In this document: in pieces, positions 16,224 to 23,679 of the stretch | Numbering within the stretch: position 1 is the first letter of the stretch | Layout of the letters: each line of letters opens with the position of its first letter | Source of the DNA: Limosilactobacillus pulli | GTDB lineage: Bacteria > Bacillota > Bacilli > Lactobacillales > Lactobacillaceae | DNA length: 28,296 bases | Direction of reading: 5' to 3' | Assembly (NCBI RefSeq): GCF_947381555.1 | Contig: NZ_CANCWQ010000018.1 | Coordinates: 1 to 28,296 of the forward strand | Made by a program: the position numbers and the translations under genes | Notes under the pieces: generated by a model | What the model was told of the DNA's origin: nothing | Databases searched by the model: none | The model's input: only the letters and a program-made list of their open reading frames with translations

Positions 16224-17378
16224 CTATTCATCGTCCCAAACATGGGAATCTTTAATTTGCTTCAAGGTTTCTTCAATATCATCGGTCAAAATCGTGACAT
16301 GGCCCATCTTCCGGTTATGCCGAATCTCAGCCTTGCCATAGTCATGAAAATGCCATTGCGGATATTCATGAATCAAACGGCGCGTGCCAGCTACGTGCTG
16401 ACCTAAAACGTTGACCATTACGACTGGACTCAGCAGCTTGATCTTAGGCAACGGCCAGTTGCAGATCGCGCGATTGTGCACCGCAAACTGTGAAAAGTTG
16501 CAGGCCTCGATCGTATAGTGACCGGAATTATGTGGTCGTGGGGCCAGTTCGTTGACATAGAGCTGTCCATCGGCACCGACAAACATCTCAACACCCAAGA
16601 TGCCTTTTAGATCAATGGCCGTGGCAATCTTTTCAGCCATCTGCTGAGCACGTTGCTGCCATTCAATCGGCATGCGGGCTGGCACGATGCTCAAGTGCAG
16701 AATTTCATGAGCATGAATGTTTTCACTGACAGGAAAGACGGTAATGTCGCCATCCGTATTGCGCGCTACCATAACTGAGCATTCCATCTTAAATGGTACC
16801 CAGCCTTCCAGAATGTCATCGCCATACTGCAGTACTTCTTCAGTAATCGGGTCATTCAGGTCTTGCGCACTCTTTAAAACCATTTGGCCATGACCATCAT
16901 ACCCACCTTCGCAAGTCTTTAAGACACAGGGATAGCCAAGTTTTTCCACGGCCGCGTTCAGATCAGCACGATTCTTAACCGTCGCAAATGGTGCCGTCTG
17001 CAGGCCTGCGTCGCGCAAAAACGTCTTTTCGCGAATCCGATTCTTGGTCGTGTATAAGAGATTGGTTCCCTGAGGAATGGCAACTTGATCAGCAACGTCT
17101 CTTAAGGCCTGCAGATCAACGTTTTCAAACTCATAGGTCAAAACGTCAGCTCGCCGTGCCAGTTCTTTGATTGCCGCCACGTCAGCATAAGGCGCCACAA
17201 TTTGATCATCAGCAGCCTGGGCGGCAGGACATTGTGGCGTCGGATCCAAAATAATAACCTTCATCCCGGCTGCCTTAGCAGAAAAAGCCATCATCTGACC
17301 CAGCTGACCACCACCAATAATCCCGATCGTCTTGCCCTGTTCAATATAGGCTTCTGGATGCTTAGTCAAGTTCGGCAT
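16224..17378 (-). CDS. purK: N5-carboxyaminoimidazole ribonucleotide synthase
   Basis: ATP-dependent carboxylation of AIR with bicarbonate to N5-CAIR; ATP-grasp fold. Conserved parts are GIIGGGQLGQM near residue 18, KTCEGGYDGHGQ in the ATP-grasp region, and ELAPRPHNSGHYT near 290. I start at the ATG at 17378, giving 384 residues and a 17-base overlap with purE; the frame is open further upstream but there it runs in purE sequence. The Shine-Dalgarno is weak, so translation probably depends on coupling to purE. A 14-residue lead before the first beta strand is longer than in some homologues. Confidence 0.95.
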   Translation of the reverse strand: MPNLTKHPEAYIEQGKTIGIIGGGQLGQMMAFSAKAAGMKVIILDPTPQCPAAQAADDQIVAPYADVAAIKELARRADVLTYEFENVDLQALRDVADQVAIPQGTNLLYTTKNRIREKTFLRDAGLQTAPFATVKNRADLNAAVEKLGYPCVLKTCEGGYDGHGQMVLKSAQDLNDPITEEVLQYGDDILEGWVPFKMECSVMVARNTDGDITVFPVSENIHAHEILHLSIVPARMPIEWQQRAQQMAEKIATAIDLKGILGVEMFVGADGQLYVNELAPRPHNSGHYTIEACNFSQFAVHNRAICNWPLPKIKLLSPVVMVNVLGQHVAGTRRLIHEYPQWHFHDYGKAEIRHNRKMGHVTILTDDIEETLKQIKDSHVWDDE

Positions 17379-17850
17379 TGCTGGCCACCGCCTTGTCATG
17401 CATTTCTTTACGGAAAGCCACAATCTTGTCTTGCAGGGCTTGGTCATTGATGCCTAAAATCTGAATGGCCAATAAGGCAGCGTTCTTAGCCCCAGCATTA
17501 CCGATTGCCGTAGTGGCGACCGGAATTCCTGCTGGCATCTGCACGATGGAAAGCAGCGAGTCCATGCCGCCTAACGCCTTGGTCTGCCCCGGAATCCCAA
17601 TCACCGGCAATGGCGTGTTGGCAGCAATCATCCCTGGCAGATGAGCGGCCCCGCCTGCACAGGCAATAATAACCTTAACGCCATTTTCTGCCGCGTGCTG
17701 GGCAAAATCGAACATTTCATTTGGCATCCGGTGCGCTGAGATAACCTGCTTATCGTACTTGACGCCAAACTGATCCAAAATATCACATGCTTGCTTAACT
17801 GTTGGCCAATCGGACTTACTGCCCATGACCACGCTGATTTCACTGCTCAC
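17362..17850 (-). CDS. purE: N5-CAIR mutase
   Basis: Converts N5-CAIR to CAIR; partner of PurK. The 162 residues include VVMGSKSDW, SAHRMP with the catalytic His40, and GGAAHLPGM with His70, as in class I PurE. The start codon is GTG at 17850, supported by AGGAGG 7 nt upstream; no ATG is suitably placed. It is the first gene of the purEKB unit and follows a PurR-type operator pair. Its 3' end overlaps purK. Confidence 0.98.
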   Translation of the reverse strand: MSSEISVVMGSKSDWPTVKQACDILDQFGVKYDKQVISAHRMPNEMFDFAQHAAENGVKVIIACAGGAAHLPGMIAANTPLPVIGIPGQTKALGGMDSLLSIVQMPAGIPVATTAIGNAGAKNAALLAIQILGINDQALQDKIVAFRKEMHDKAVASNAELD

Positions 17851-17912
17851 AATGGCACCTCCTAAAAACTGTCTCTAGCATAGCAAAACTTTTCAGCAAA
17901 AACAAGATTTTT

Positions 17913-17951
17913 CACGAACCGGAATAAATAAGATAATTATAATGTTCGTCT
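17913..17951 (-). promoter_or_regulatory. PurR box pair and -10 region before purE
   Basis: Plus-strand CGAAC (17915-17919) and GTTCG (17944-17948) converge with 24 nt between them and A/T-rich flanks, matching the Gram-positive PurBox arrangement. A perfect -10 hexamer TATAAT on the minus strand (17937-17942) lies inside the distal box, so PurR binding would occlude RNA polymerase. A good -35 is not evident; the best is TTGTAT at too short a distance. The leader to purE is about 80 nt, with no riboswitch-like fold. Confidence 0.72.
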
Positions 17952-17972
17952 TTAATACAATAGCTCCAACAC

Positions 17973-17999
17973 AAAAAAGAGCGCCCGCCGCGCCCTTTT
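17973..17999 (-). terminator. Terminator of fhs
   Basis: Minus strand: AAAGGGCGC / GCGCTCTTT stem (9 bp with one G-T wobble, extendable by one A-T pair) with a GGCGG loop and a following T-run. It lies just after the fhs stop and upstream of the purE control region. Confidence 0.82.
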
Positions 18000-18010
18000 C
18001 TTTAGTGATC

Positions 18011-19672
18011 TTAGAATAAACCAGTAATGTTGCCTTCACCGTCAATATGCATGTTAACGGCAGCTGGCTTCTTACCCAGACCAGGCATCGTCATCACGCT
18101 GCCGGACAGAGCTACGACAAAGCCCGCGCCCAGCTTAGGAACGAATTCACGAATATGGAACGTAAAGTCGGTTGGCGCACCCAGTTCCGTTTGATCATCG
18201 GTAAATGAGTACTGCGTCTTAGCAATGCAGACCGGCATGTTTTCCCAGCCCATTTCATGGAACTTCTTGAGCTGCTTTTGGGCCTTCTTGGAGAATTCAA
18301 CATCCTTGGCACCGTAGATGGTCTTGGCAATCGTGTTGACCTTGTCTTCAATCGAGTCGTCTTCAACATCGTAGAGCTCGTGGAAATCGCTTGGCTGATC
18401 AGCCAGTTTGACAACTTCCTTAGCCAGGTCAACCGTACCTTCACCGCCTTTAGCCCAGGCATCGGCCAAAACCACGTTAACCCCTAGTTCATGGCAATTG
18501 TCTTCAATCGTCTTGATTTCGGCTTCAGTGTCAAAAGTAAAGTGGTTGATCGCAACAACGACAGGCAGGCCATAGCGCTGCATGTTCTTGATGTGACGGT
18601 TCAAGTTGGCCAGGCCCTTCTTAAGCGCTGGCAGCTGTTCTTCCTTAAGATCGGCAAGTGCTGCGCCACCATTGTATTCCAGTGCCCGTACCGTAGCCAC
18701 GATTACCAGCGCGTCTGGCGTCTTGCCCAGCACTGGCCGCTTGATGTCCAGGAACTTTTCAGCCCCCAGGTCAGCACCGAAGCCAGCTTCCGTAACCGTG
18801 TAGTCCGCCAGCTGCAGAGCCGTCTTGGTAGCCAGCACTGAGTTGCAGCCATGGGCGATGTTGGCAAATGGGCCCCCATGAACGATGGCCGGCGTGTGAG
18901 CCAGCGTCTGAACCAGGTTTGGTTTTAAGGCATCCTTAAGCAGAATCGTAATGGCATCGCTAAAGCCAAGCTCGCCAACCGTAACTGGCTTTTGGTCGTA
19001 GGTGTAGCCCACTACGATCTTGGAAATCCGCTGCTTCAAATCAGCCAGATCCTTAGAAAGACAAAGGATTGCCATCAATTCAGAAGCCGCCGTAATGTCA
19101 AAGCCGGTTTCACGCGGTACCCCTTGCATTACGCCGCCCAGACCGGTTACCACGTGCCGCAGCACCCGGTCGTTAACGTCAGCCACCCGCTTCCAGATAA
19201 TGCGGCGTGGGTCCAGATTCAGTTCGTTGTCCCGCATGATGTAGTTGTCGATCAGAGCAGCCAGCGTGTTGTTGGCGCTGGTCAAAGCATGCAGGTCCCC
19301 CGTAAAGTGCAGGTTGATGTCTTCCATTGGTACGACTTGGCTGTAGCCACCACCAGTTGCACCACCCTTGATGCCAAAAACAGGCCCCATGGATGGTTCA
19401 CGCATTGCAATTACGGTTTGGTGACCAAGCAGGTTCAGGGCATCCCCCAGGCCAACCAGAACCGTTGACTTACCTTCACCAGCCGGGGTTGGGTTGATTG
19501 AAGTCACCAGAATCAGCTTGTGCTTTTTGTTAGGGGCTTCTTTGACCGGCAGATCGATTTTGGCCTTGTACTTGCCATATGGTTCGATCTCATCGGCACT
19601 TAAGCCCAGCTTTTCAGCAATCTTGGTAATAGGTTCCATTTCGGCAGCATTGGCAATTTCTAGATCAGTCAT
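18011..19672 (-). CDS. fhs: Formate-tetrahydrofolate ligase
   Basis: ATP-dependent synthesis of 10-formyl-THF from formate and THF. The 553 residues are near the family's usual 555-560. The P-loop PTPAGEGKST is at 61-70, and REPSMGPVFG and GGATGGGYSQV follow near 95-117. The ATG at 19672 has GGAGG 10 nt upstream. It is monocistronic, with a consensus promoter about 95 bp upstream and its own terminator. Its location next to purE and a PurR-type box in its leader suggest coordinate control with purine synthesis, since PurN and PurH use its product. That regulation is inferred. Confidence 0.98.
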   Translation of the reverse strand: MTDLEIANAAEMEPITKIAEKLGLSADEIEPYGKYKAKIDLPVKEAPNKKHKLILVTSINPTPAGEGKSTVLVGLGDALNLLGHQTVIAMREPSMGPVFGIKGGATGGGYSQVVPMEDINLHFTGDLHALTSANNTLAALIDNYIMRDNELNLDPRRIIWKRVADVNDRVLRHVVTGLGGVMQGVPRETGFDITAASELMAILCLSKDLADLKQRISKIVVGYTYDQKPVTVGELGFSDAITILLKDALKPNLVQTLAHTPAIVHGGPFANIAHGCNSVLATKTALQLADYTVTEAGFGADLGAEKFLDIKRPVLGKTPDALVIVATVRALEYNGGAALADLKEEQLPALKKGLANLNRHIKNMQRYGLPVVVAINHFTFDTEAEIKTIEDNCHELGVNVVLADAWAKGGEGTVDLAKEVVKLADQPSDFHELYDVEDDSIEDKVNTIAKTIYGAKDVEFSKKAQKQLKKFHEMGWENMPVCIAKTQYSFTDDQTELGAPTDFTFHIREFVPKLGAGFVVALSGSVMTMPGLGKKPAAVNMHIDGEGNITGLF

Positions 19673-19698
19673 AGATGCGGTTCCTCCGTTTCACAAAA

Positions 19699-19711
19699 GC
19701 GAACATTATAA
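19699..19711 (+). promoter_or_regulatory. Single PurR-type box in the fhs leader
   Basis: GCGAACATTATAA shares its CGAACATTATAA core with the promoter-side box of the purE operator. It lies about 27-39 bases before the fhs start codon, within the transcribed leader. No GTTCG partner is found 23-25 nt away, so it may be a half site or pair with a degenerate box. Confidence 0.5.
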
Positions 19712-19767
19712 CTTATATAAAGTTAAATAGACTTTAATTTAAGTACATTTATAACAACAACGGCTTT

Positions 19768-19796
19768 ATTATGAGGTATAAACCGTAAATTGTCAA
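19768..19796 (-). promoter_or_regulatory. fhs promoter
   Basis: Minus-strand -35 TTGACA (19791-19796), 17-bp spacer, -10 CATAAT (19768-19773). The leader is about 90 nt and AT-rich, with a short inverted repeat AACTT/AAGTT (19710-19724); I see no THF riboswitch core. Confidence 0.78.
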
Positions 19797-19802
19797 TATT
19801 AT

Positions 19803-19836
19803 AAAAAAAGCTCCATCCTGTTTGAATGGAACTTTT
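19803..19836 (-). terminator. Second minus-strand terminator upstream of fhs
   Basis: A 10-bp stem (19807-19816 with 19826-19835, one wobble) followed on the minus strand by seven T. It sits directly before the fhs -35. The permease gene upstream already has a terminator at 20032-20069, so this one either backs it up or ends an unseen short transcript from 19840-20030. Confidence 0.75.
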
Positions 19837-19839
19837 CTA

Positions 19840-20031
19840 CTATTGTAATACATAAGTCAACTATCATCGACTAAAGTCAATGGTGGTTGACCTTTGTCTT
19901 AATTAACAATTTGAAAAGGGCGTTTTTTGATGACCAACAACAAAAACCAGGCAAATTAAGTGTAATCAAAAAGCCAACCCCCGATCCAAAACTTCTCGAT
20001 CTTCAATAACATTGTCAAACACGCTAAGCAT
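19840..20031. other. Intergenic stretch between two minus-strand terminators
   Basis: No gene of convincing quality. A minus-strand 18-codon frame (MLLKIEKFWIGG…) starting near 20012 and a plus-strand 9-codon frame near 19930 both lack good support. GTCAAC and GTTGAC form a loose inverted repeat near 19855-19892. Confidence 0.35.
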
Positions 20032-20069
20032 AAAAAAGCCAGCCTCGACCTTAACCGCTGCTGACTTTT
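20032..20069 (-). terminator. Terminator of the AI-2E family permease gene
   Basis: A 10-bp stem (20034-20043 with 20060-20069, one wobble) with a 16-nt loop, followed on the minus strand by a T-run. It lies about 60 bp after the permease stop. Confidence 0.78.
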
Positions 20070-20126
20070 CCAAAACCTATTAAATGCTGTTTTTCATAGC
20101 AGATATATGAAACGTTGCTAAAACAT

Positions 20127-21155
20127 TTATTCACTTTGTTTTTGGTCGCCAATCGACTTTACGCCCATAATATCAAGCAGGAAAGTAAAGATCGGCACGC
20201 CGACGATCAAGCCCCAGGTACCAAACAGCTTTTCACTGACCATCAGCACTACGAACGTATAAAAGATCGGCAGTTCCGTGCGACTGGACATAAACTTGGG
20301 ATTCAAGACGTACGACTCCAACGCATGAATTGCAATAATCATAATGATGATGTAGATCACATCACGAATGCCGCCAACCGAGTAGCCAACCATGCTCAGC
20401 GGAATCAAAGAAATGATCACCCCAGCAACCGGCACTAGACTGAAAACAAATACCATCAAAGCCAATGCCAGAATCTGCGGCATATGCATAAACATCAAAC
20501 AGATCGTCGTCAGCGCCGTATTGCAAAGTGCGATGAAGAACTGGGCCTCTAAGACCACGCCGAACGTATTGACGAACTTCTTGCCAAAAAAGTAGATATC
20601 CTCAAACAGCCAGCTGAACAGATCACTAGTCAAAAACAATCGGCTGAACGAATACATCTGCTTGAGCTCAATCGTATAAAAGAAACTCAGAATAAATGAC
20701 ATAAAGAAAGTCACTGCCATCTTCGTCAAACTGGTCAAAGTCGAAAAGGCCAGGTTGATGCCATGCTTGACCTGGGCCGTTACGGTTTTGGCACTAATGT
20801 AATGATTGAGCTGTTTGATCAGCCAAGAACCGTCCTGCGACTGATAGAATTTCAAGACTGAGTTAACCATCTTGATAATCTGCGTGATCAGCAACGGCAG
20901 GTATTTGGTCACCGCAAAATAAACCGCCGCGATCAAAACGGCATAGGTTACCAAGACTACCAGCAGCGAGGGCAGTTTGGGAAGCCAGCGCTGCACGAAG
21001 CGAACCCAATGCACTACAATGTATGTAAAGATAAACGTCAGCAGGATCGCGCTCAGCATTCCCCGCACCAAATAGAGCACCCAGATCAACAGTGCCAACA
21101 CCACAAACCGCCTTAATGGTACGTTATCGATGAATCGATGCCATGCATTGACCAT
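20127..21155 (-). CDS. AI-2E family (PF01594) membrane permease
   Basis: A 342-residue polytopic membrane protein of the AI-2E/UPF0118 transporter family. It shows the usual layout: two N-terminal spans, a third span near residue 70, a long amphipathic middle stretch, and a C-terminal cluster of spans including the conserved PVAGVIISLIPL and the SYVLNPKFM segment. Members export or exchange small molecules and some act in Na+/H+ exchange; no substrate can be assigned. I start at the ATG at 21155 with AGGAGG 6 nt upstream; a TTG further upstream would place that site inside the gene. It is divergent from cfa and shares the 120-bp promoter region with it. Confidence 0.85.
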   Translation of the reverse strand: MVNAWHRFIDNVPLRRFVVLALLIWVLYLVRGMLSAILLTFIFTYIVVHWVRFVQRWLPKLPSLLVVLVTYAVLIAAVYFAVTKYLPLLITQIIKMVNSVLKFYQSQDGSWLIKQLNHYISAKTVTAQVKHGINLAFSTLTSLTKMAVTFFMSFILSFFYTIELKQMYSFSRLFLTSDLFSWLFEDIYFFGKKFVNTFGVVLEAQFFIALCNTALTTICLMFMHMPQILALALMVFVFSLVPVAGVIISLIPLSMVGYSVGGIRDVIYIIIMIIAIHALESYVLNPKFMSSRTELPIFYTFVVLMVSEKLFGTWGLIVGVPIFTFLLDIMGVKSIGDQKQSE

Positions 21156-21188
21156 CCAATCCCTCCTATTTTTAGACAATTTAGCCTA

Positions 21189-21197
21189 AGTATAGCA
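21189..21197 (-). promoter_or_regulatory. Extended -10 promoter of the AI-2E permease gene
   Basis: Minus strand: TGC-TATACT (hexamer 21189-21194), a TGn plus near-consensus -10. It lies about 35 bp before the start codon; no good -35. Confidence 0.55.
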
Positions 21198-21236
21198 TGT
21201 CATGACTCAAATTCCGCCTAATTTTACTGCGAGGTG

Positions 21237-21242
21237 TATAAT
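21237..21242 (+). promoter_or_regulatory. cfa promoter -10
   Basis: A perfect TATAAT lies 34 bp before the cfa start codon. The -35 position has no consensus match, so activity may depend on another factor or signal, fitting a gene often induced by stress or stationary phase. Confidence 0.5.
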
Positions 21243-21276
21243 AACGTGCATACGGATTGGAAAGAAGGAAATTTTC

Positions 21277-22458
21277 ATGTTGGAAAAGACGTTTTATAAA
21301 GTCTTGCTGAGTCGCTCATTTACCATCCCCGTTAAAATCGTTTTCTGGGATGGCTCCTCGGTAGTCTACGGCAATGGCGAGCCGCAAGCAACGATCCGGT
21401 TCAACGAGAAGATTCCAGTGCGCGACCTGACCAAAAACGCTTCAATCGCTTTGGGCGAGGCCTTCATGGATAAGAAAATTGAAATTGACGGCAGCATTCA
21501 AAAAGTCATTGAAGCGGCCTACGAAAGCAAAGACAGCTTTATGCGCAACAGCAAGTTCCACCGAATACTGCCCAAACAGAGTCATGGTGAAAAGGAAAGC
21601 GCCAGTGACGTCCAGAGCCATTATGACGTCGGCAACGATTTCTATAAGCTATGGCTGGACGACACGCTGACCTATTCATGCGCTTACTTTACCAACGGCA
21701 ACCATGACGATCTGACGGCCGCGCAAATTGCCAAGGTCCACCACATCATCAACAAGCTGCACCCACAGCCTGGCAAAAAGCTGCTCGACATCGGCTGCGG
21801 CTGGGGCACCTTGATGCTGACGGCCGCGCGCGAATATGGGCTGAAAGTTACCGGCGTTACGCTGAGCAAGGAACAGTATCGCCTGGTGCAAAATAAGATT
21901 GAAGAAGAACACCTGCAGGACGTCGCCGAGGTCTTATTGATGGACTATCGTGAACTGGGCGATCGGCAATGGGACTACATCGTTTCCGTGGGGATGTTCG
22001 AACACGTCGGTAAAGAAAACCTGGGTCTATACTTTAAAGATATCGCTCGCTATCTGACCAATGATGGCGTAGCGCTGATTCACGGCATCACTCGGCAGCA
22101 GGGCGGGGCCTACAACGGCTGGATCAATAAGTATATCTTCCCTGGCGGCTATGTACCAGGCTTGCAGGAAATGGTTGGTCATATCGTTGAAAACAACTTG
22201 CAGATCGCTGATATCGAGATGCTGCGGCGTCACTATCAGCGAACGCTTGAAATCTGGGACATGAACTTCAATGCCCATCGCGCTCACATTCAAGATATGA
22301 TGGGCGAACGGTTTACACGCATGTGGGATCTGTACCTGCAAGCATGCGCGGCCTCATTTGAATCGGGCAACATCGACGTCATGCAATTCTTGATTACCAA
22401 GGGTGCATCCGGCAAGAACCTGCCAATGACGCGCGACTACATGAGCAATCAGCAATAA
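21277..22458 (+). CDS. cfa: Cyclopropane-fatty-acyl-phospholipid synthase
   Basis: SAM-dependent methylene transfer to cis double bonds of membrane phospholipid acyl chains, producing lactobacillic and related cyclopropane fatty acids. The 393-residue protein has an N-terminal lipid-binding region (1-105), then a Rossmann methyltransferase domain with the SAM loop LDIGCGWG at 170-177, VGMFEHVG, KYIFPGGY and the C-terminal HYQRTLEIWDMNF. The start at 21277 (MLEKTF) has AAGGA 7 nt upstream; the frame is open further upstream without support. It is the only clear plus-strand gene here and is monocistronic, with a strong terminator. Acid and membrane-stress adaptation is the known role in lactobacilli. 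Confidence 0.97.
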   Translation: MLEKTFYKVLLSRSFTIPVKIVFWDGSSVVYGNGEPQATIRFNEKIPVRDLTKNASIALGEAFMDKKIEIDGSIQKVIEAAYESKDSFMRNSKFHRILPKQSHGEKESASDVQSHYDVGNDFYKLWLDDTLTYSCAYFTNGNHDDLTAAQIAKVHHIINKLHPQPGKKLLDIGCGWGTLMLTAAREYGLKVTGVTLSKEQYRLVQNKIEEEHLQDVAEVLLMDYRELGDRQWDYIVSVGMFEHVGKENLGLYFKDIARYLTNDGVALIHGITRQQGGAYNGWINKYIFPGGYVPGLQEMVGHIVENNLQIADIEMLRRHYQRTLEIWDMNFNAHRAHIQDMMGERFTRMWDLYLQACAASFESGNIDVMQFLITKGASGKNLPMTRDYMSNQQ

Positions 22459-22460
22459 AT

Positions 22461-22499
22461 AAAAAGATCTGTCACGTTTTCAGTATGGCGGATCTTTTT
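22461..22499 (+). terminator. Bidirectional terminator between cfa and the hydrolase gene
   Basis: A 14-bp stem (22461-22474 with 22486-22499, with G-T wobbles) opens AAAAAGATC and closes GATCTTTTT, with T-rich tails on both strands. It serves cfa and probably the convergent hydrolase gene as well. Confidence 0.88.
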
Positions 22500-22559
22500 A
22501 TTTTGAAGATAAAGCTAGCGATAAATCTAATGTCAATGCTAGTCGCAATGGCCACCAAG

Positions 22560-23108
22560 TCAGTCAACGCCGGCAACGCGTTTTAGCTCCGTCAATGCTA
22601 GCGGAAATTCCGTAAAGCCATCGCTAGTTAAGAAATGCCCACCATCTGGACGTACGATCAATTTGGCACCCAATCGATTGGCCATGGCTACACCAAACTG
22701 ATATGGCGCAATGGGATCGTTTTGCGCTGTGATCACGGTCGCCCGGCTGATTTTGGGCCGCACTTGGTGATAGTCAACCCCGCCCTGCATGAATTCATCT
22801 AAACCCGCGTAGTCTGGCAGCGGCTGATCAAACGCCCCTACCAACATCAGGCCCACGTTCTTAACGTTATGCCGCGCCAGCCAGTGTACTGCCGTTATGC
22901 AGCCCAGACTATGCGCTACCAGCGTAATGCCATCTTCGGTTTTGATTTGATCGTCAACCGCTTGATTCCACGCTGCCGGTTGCGGGGCAAACGGATCAGG
23001 CAGCCAGAGTCGATCCAGCTCAATTTCCGGTCGTGCCGCTTTTTCCAGCCATGGGAACCAGTCATCATCGCGGGTGGAGGTCCCATGAATCAAATATGCT
23101 TTTTTCAT
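22560..23108 (-). CDS. RBBP9/YdeN-type small alpha/beta hydrolase
   Basis: A 182-residue serine hydrolase of the RBBP9/YdeN family (PF06821). The nucleophile elbow is AHSLG with Ser67; the acid is probably Asp131 in QNDP and the base His158 in GGHF. An N-terminal strand reads AYLIHGT. Substrates of this family in bacteria are mostly unknown. The ATG at 23108 has GAGGGG 9 nt upstream; the TTG one codon earlier is less likely. It lies about 190 bp after azlD, beyond the branched hairpin, and a TATAAT at 23145-23150 suggests its own promoter. Confidence 0.85.
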   Translation of the reverse strand: MKKAYLIHGTSTRDDDWFPWLEKAARPEIELDRLWLPDPFAPQPAAWNQAVDDQIKTEDGITLVAHSLGCITAVHWLARHNVKNVGLMLVGAFDQPLPDYAGLDEFMQGGVDYHQVRPKISRATVITAQNDPIAPYQFGVAMANRLGAKLIVRPDGGHFLTSDGFTEFPLALTELKRVAGVD

Positions 23109-23144
23109 CAAATTGCTCCCCTCGTTTTATCAATACTTGGCTTA

Positions 23145-23150
23145 ATTATA
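23145..23150 (-). promoter_or_regulatory. Possible -10 of the hydrolase gene
   Basis: A perfect TATAAT on the minus strand about 37 bp before the start codon. No -35 match at a normal distance. Confidence 0.35.
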
Positions 23151-23182
23151 AGATGAATCGCCCCAGCTAGCTTAACGCAAAA

Positions 23183-23284
23183 TGAAAAAGCGCCATTTTC
23201 AGCCGGCGCGGACAGTTCCGACGCAAGGCAGCCCATGATGATTGGCCTCAGAACCCAGCCATCATACGCTTGAAAATGACGCTT
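23183..23284 (-). other. Branched, structured element with terminator after azlCD
   Basis: An outer 14-bp stem (23188-23201 with 23271-23284, one wobble) encloses two further hairpins: 23206-23212 with 23217-23224 (7 bp, one bulge) and 23238-23246 with 23258-23265 (8 bp, one bulge). On the minus strand the outer stem ends in TTTTT. A competing short stem, GCGCC / GGCGC (23205-23209 with 23190-23194), would form a compact terminator by breaking the outer stem. It lies 19 bp after the azlD stop and about 75 bp before the hydrolase gene. It resembles either a compound terminator or a structured RNA; I do not recognise a known riboswitch. Confidence 0.6.
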
Positions 23285-23302
23285 CAATTATTCGCAAATA
23301 TT

Positions 23303-23677
23303 TTAAATTACCAAAGAGATCAACCAGACCGCAGCCAGACCGCCAATTACGGAAACGGCCATGGAACGCGTAAAGTAGGCAACGATCATTACGATAACGG
23401 CAGCCAGAATCTGACTGACATGGCCAAATGGCACAAAGGTGTAGGTCTTGCTCATAAAGATCGACTTAACAACCAATGCCGTAAACAGACTGACCGGCAC
23501 GTACTTCATCCATTCGTTGAACCACAATGGAATCTTACGGTTGGTAAAGAAACGCATTGGGAAGTAGCGCGGAATGAATGCCGCAATGGCAGCAATAACG
23601 ATGACGATCAAATGATAGGTCAGGTTATGATGACTGGGTACCAACGACAGCACCGGCATACCAGTTAATAAATCCAT
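23303..23677 (-). CDS. azlD: AzlD family branched-chain amino acid transport protein
   Basis: Small partner subunit of the AzlCD exporter for branched-chain amino acids and analogues. It has 124 residues and about four membrane spans (roughly 23-35, 58-72, 84-101, 105-123), with the typical IPRYFPMRFF and the FNEWMKYVPVSLFTALV segment. It starts 2 bases after the azlC stop, with GGAG 10 nt upstream inside azlC. The fixed azlC-azlD order and tight spacing support the assignment. Confidence 0.9.
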   Translation of the reverse strand: MDLLTGMPVLSLVPSHHNLTYHLIVIVIAAIAAFIPRYFPMRFFTNRKIPLWFNEWMKYVPVSLFTALVVKSIFMSKTYTFVPFGHVSQILAAVIVMIVAYFTRSMAVSVIGGLAAVWLISLVI

Positions 23678-23679
23678 AT

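Noticed and set aside
17851..17951. Purine riboswitch before purE
   Set aside because: The ~80-nt leader lacks the three-helix aptamer and a terminator; PurR boxes explain regulation better.
19673..19768. THF riboswitch in the fhs leader
   Set aside because: The leader is AT-rich with only a short inverted repeat and no recognisable THF aptamer core.
19930..19959. 9-codon plus-strand leader peptide
   Set aside because: Despite an AAAGGG upstream, it is too short, has no downstream plus-strand gene and no sign of conservation.
23183..23302. T-box or TPP riboswitch near azlCD
   Set aside because: No GGGTGGNACCGCG-type T-box sequence and no TPP core motifs; the fold is different.
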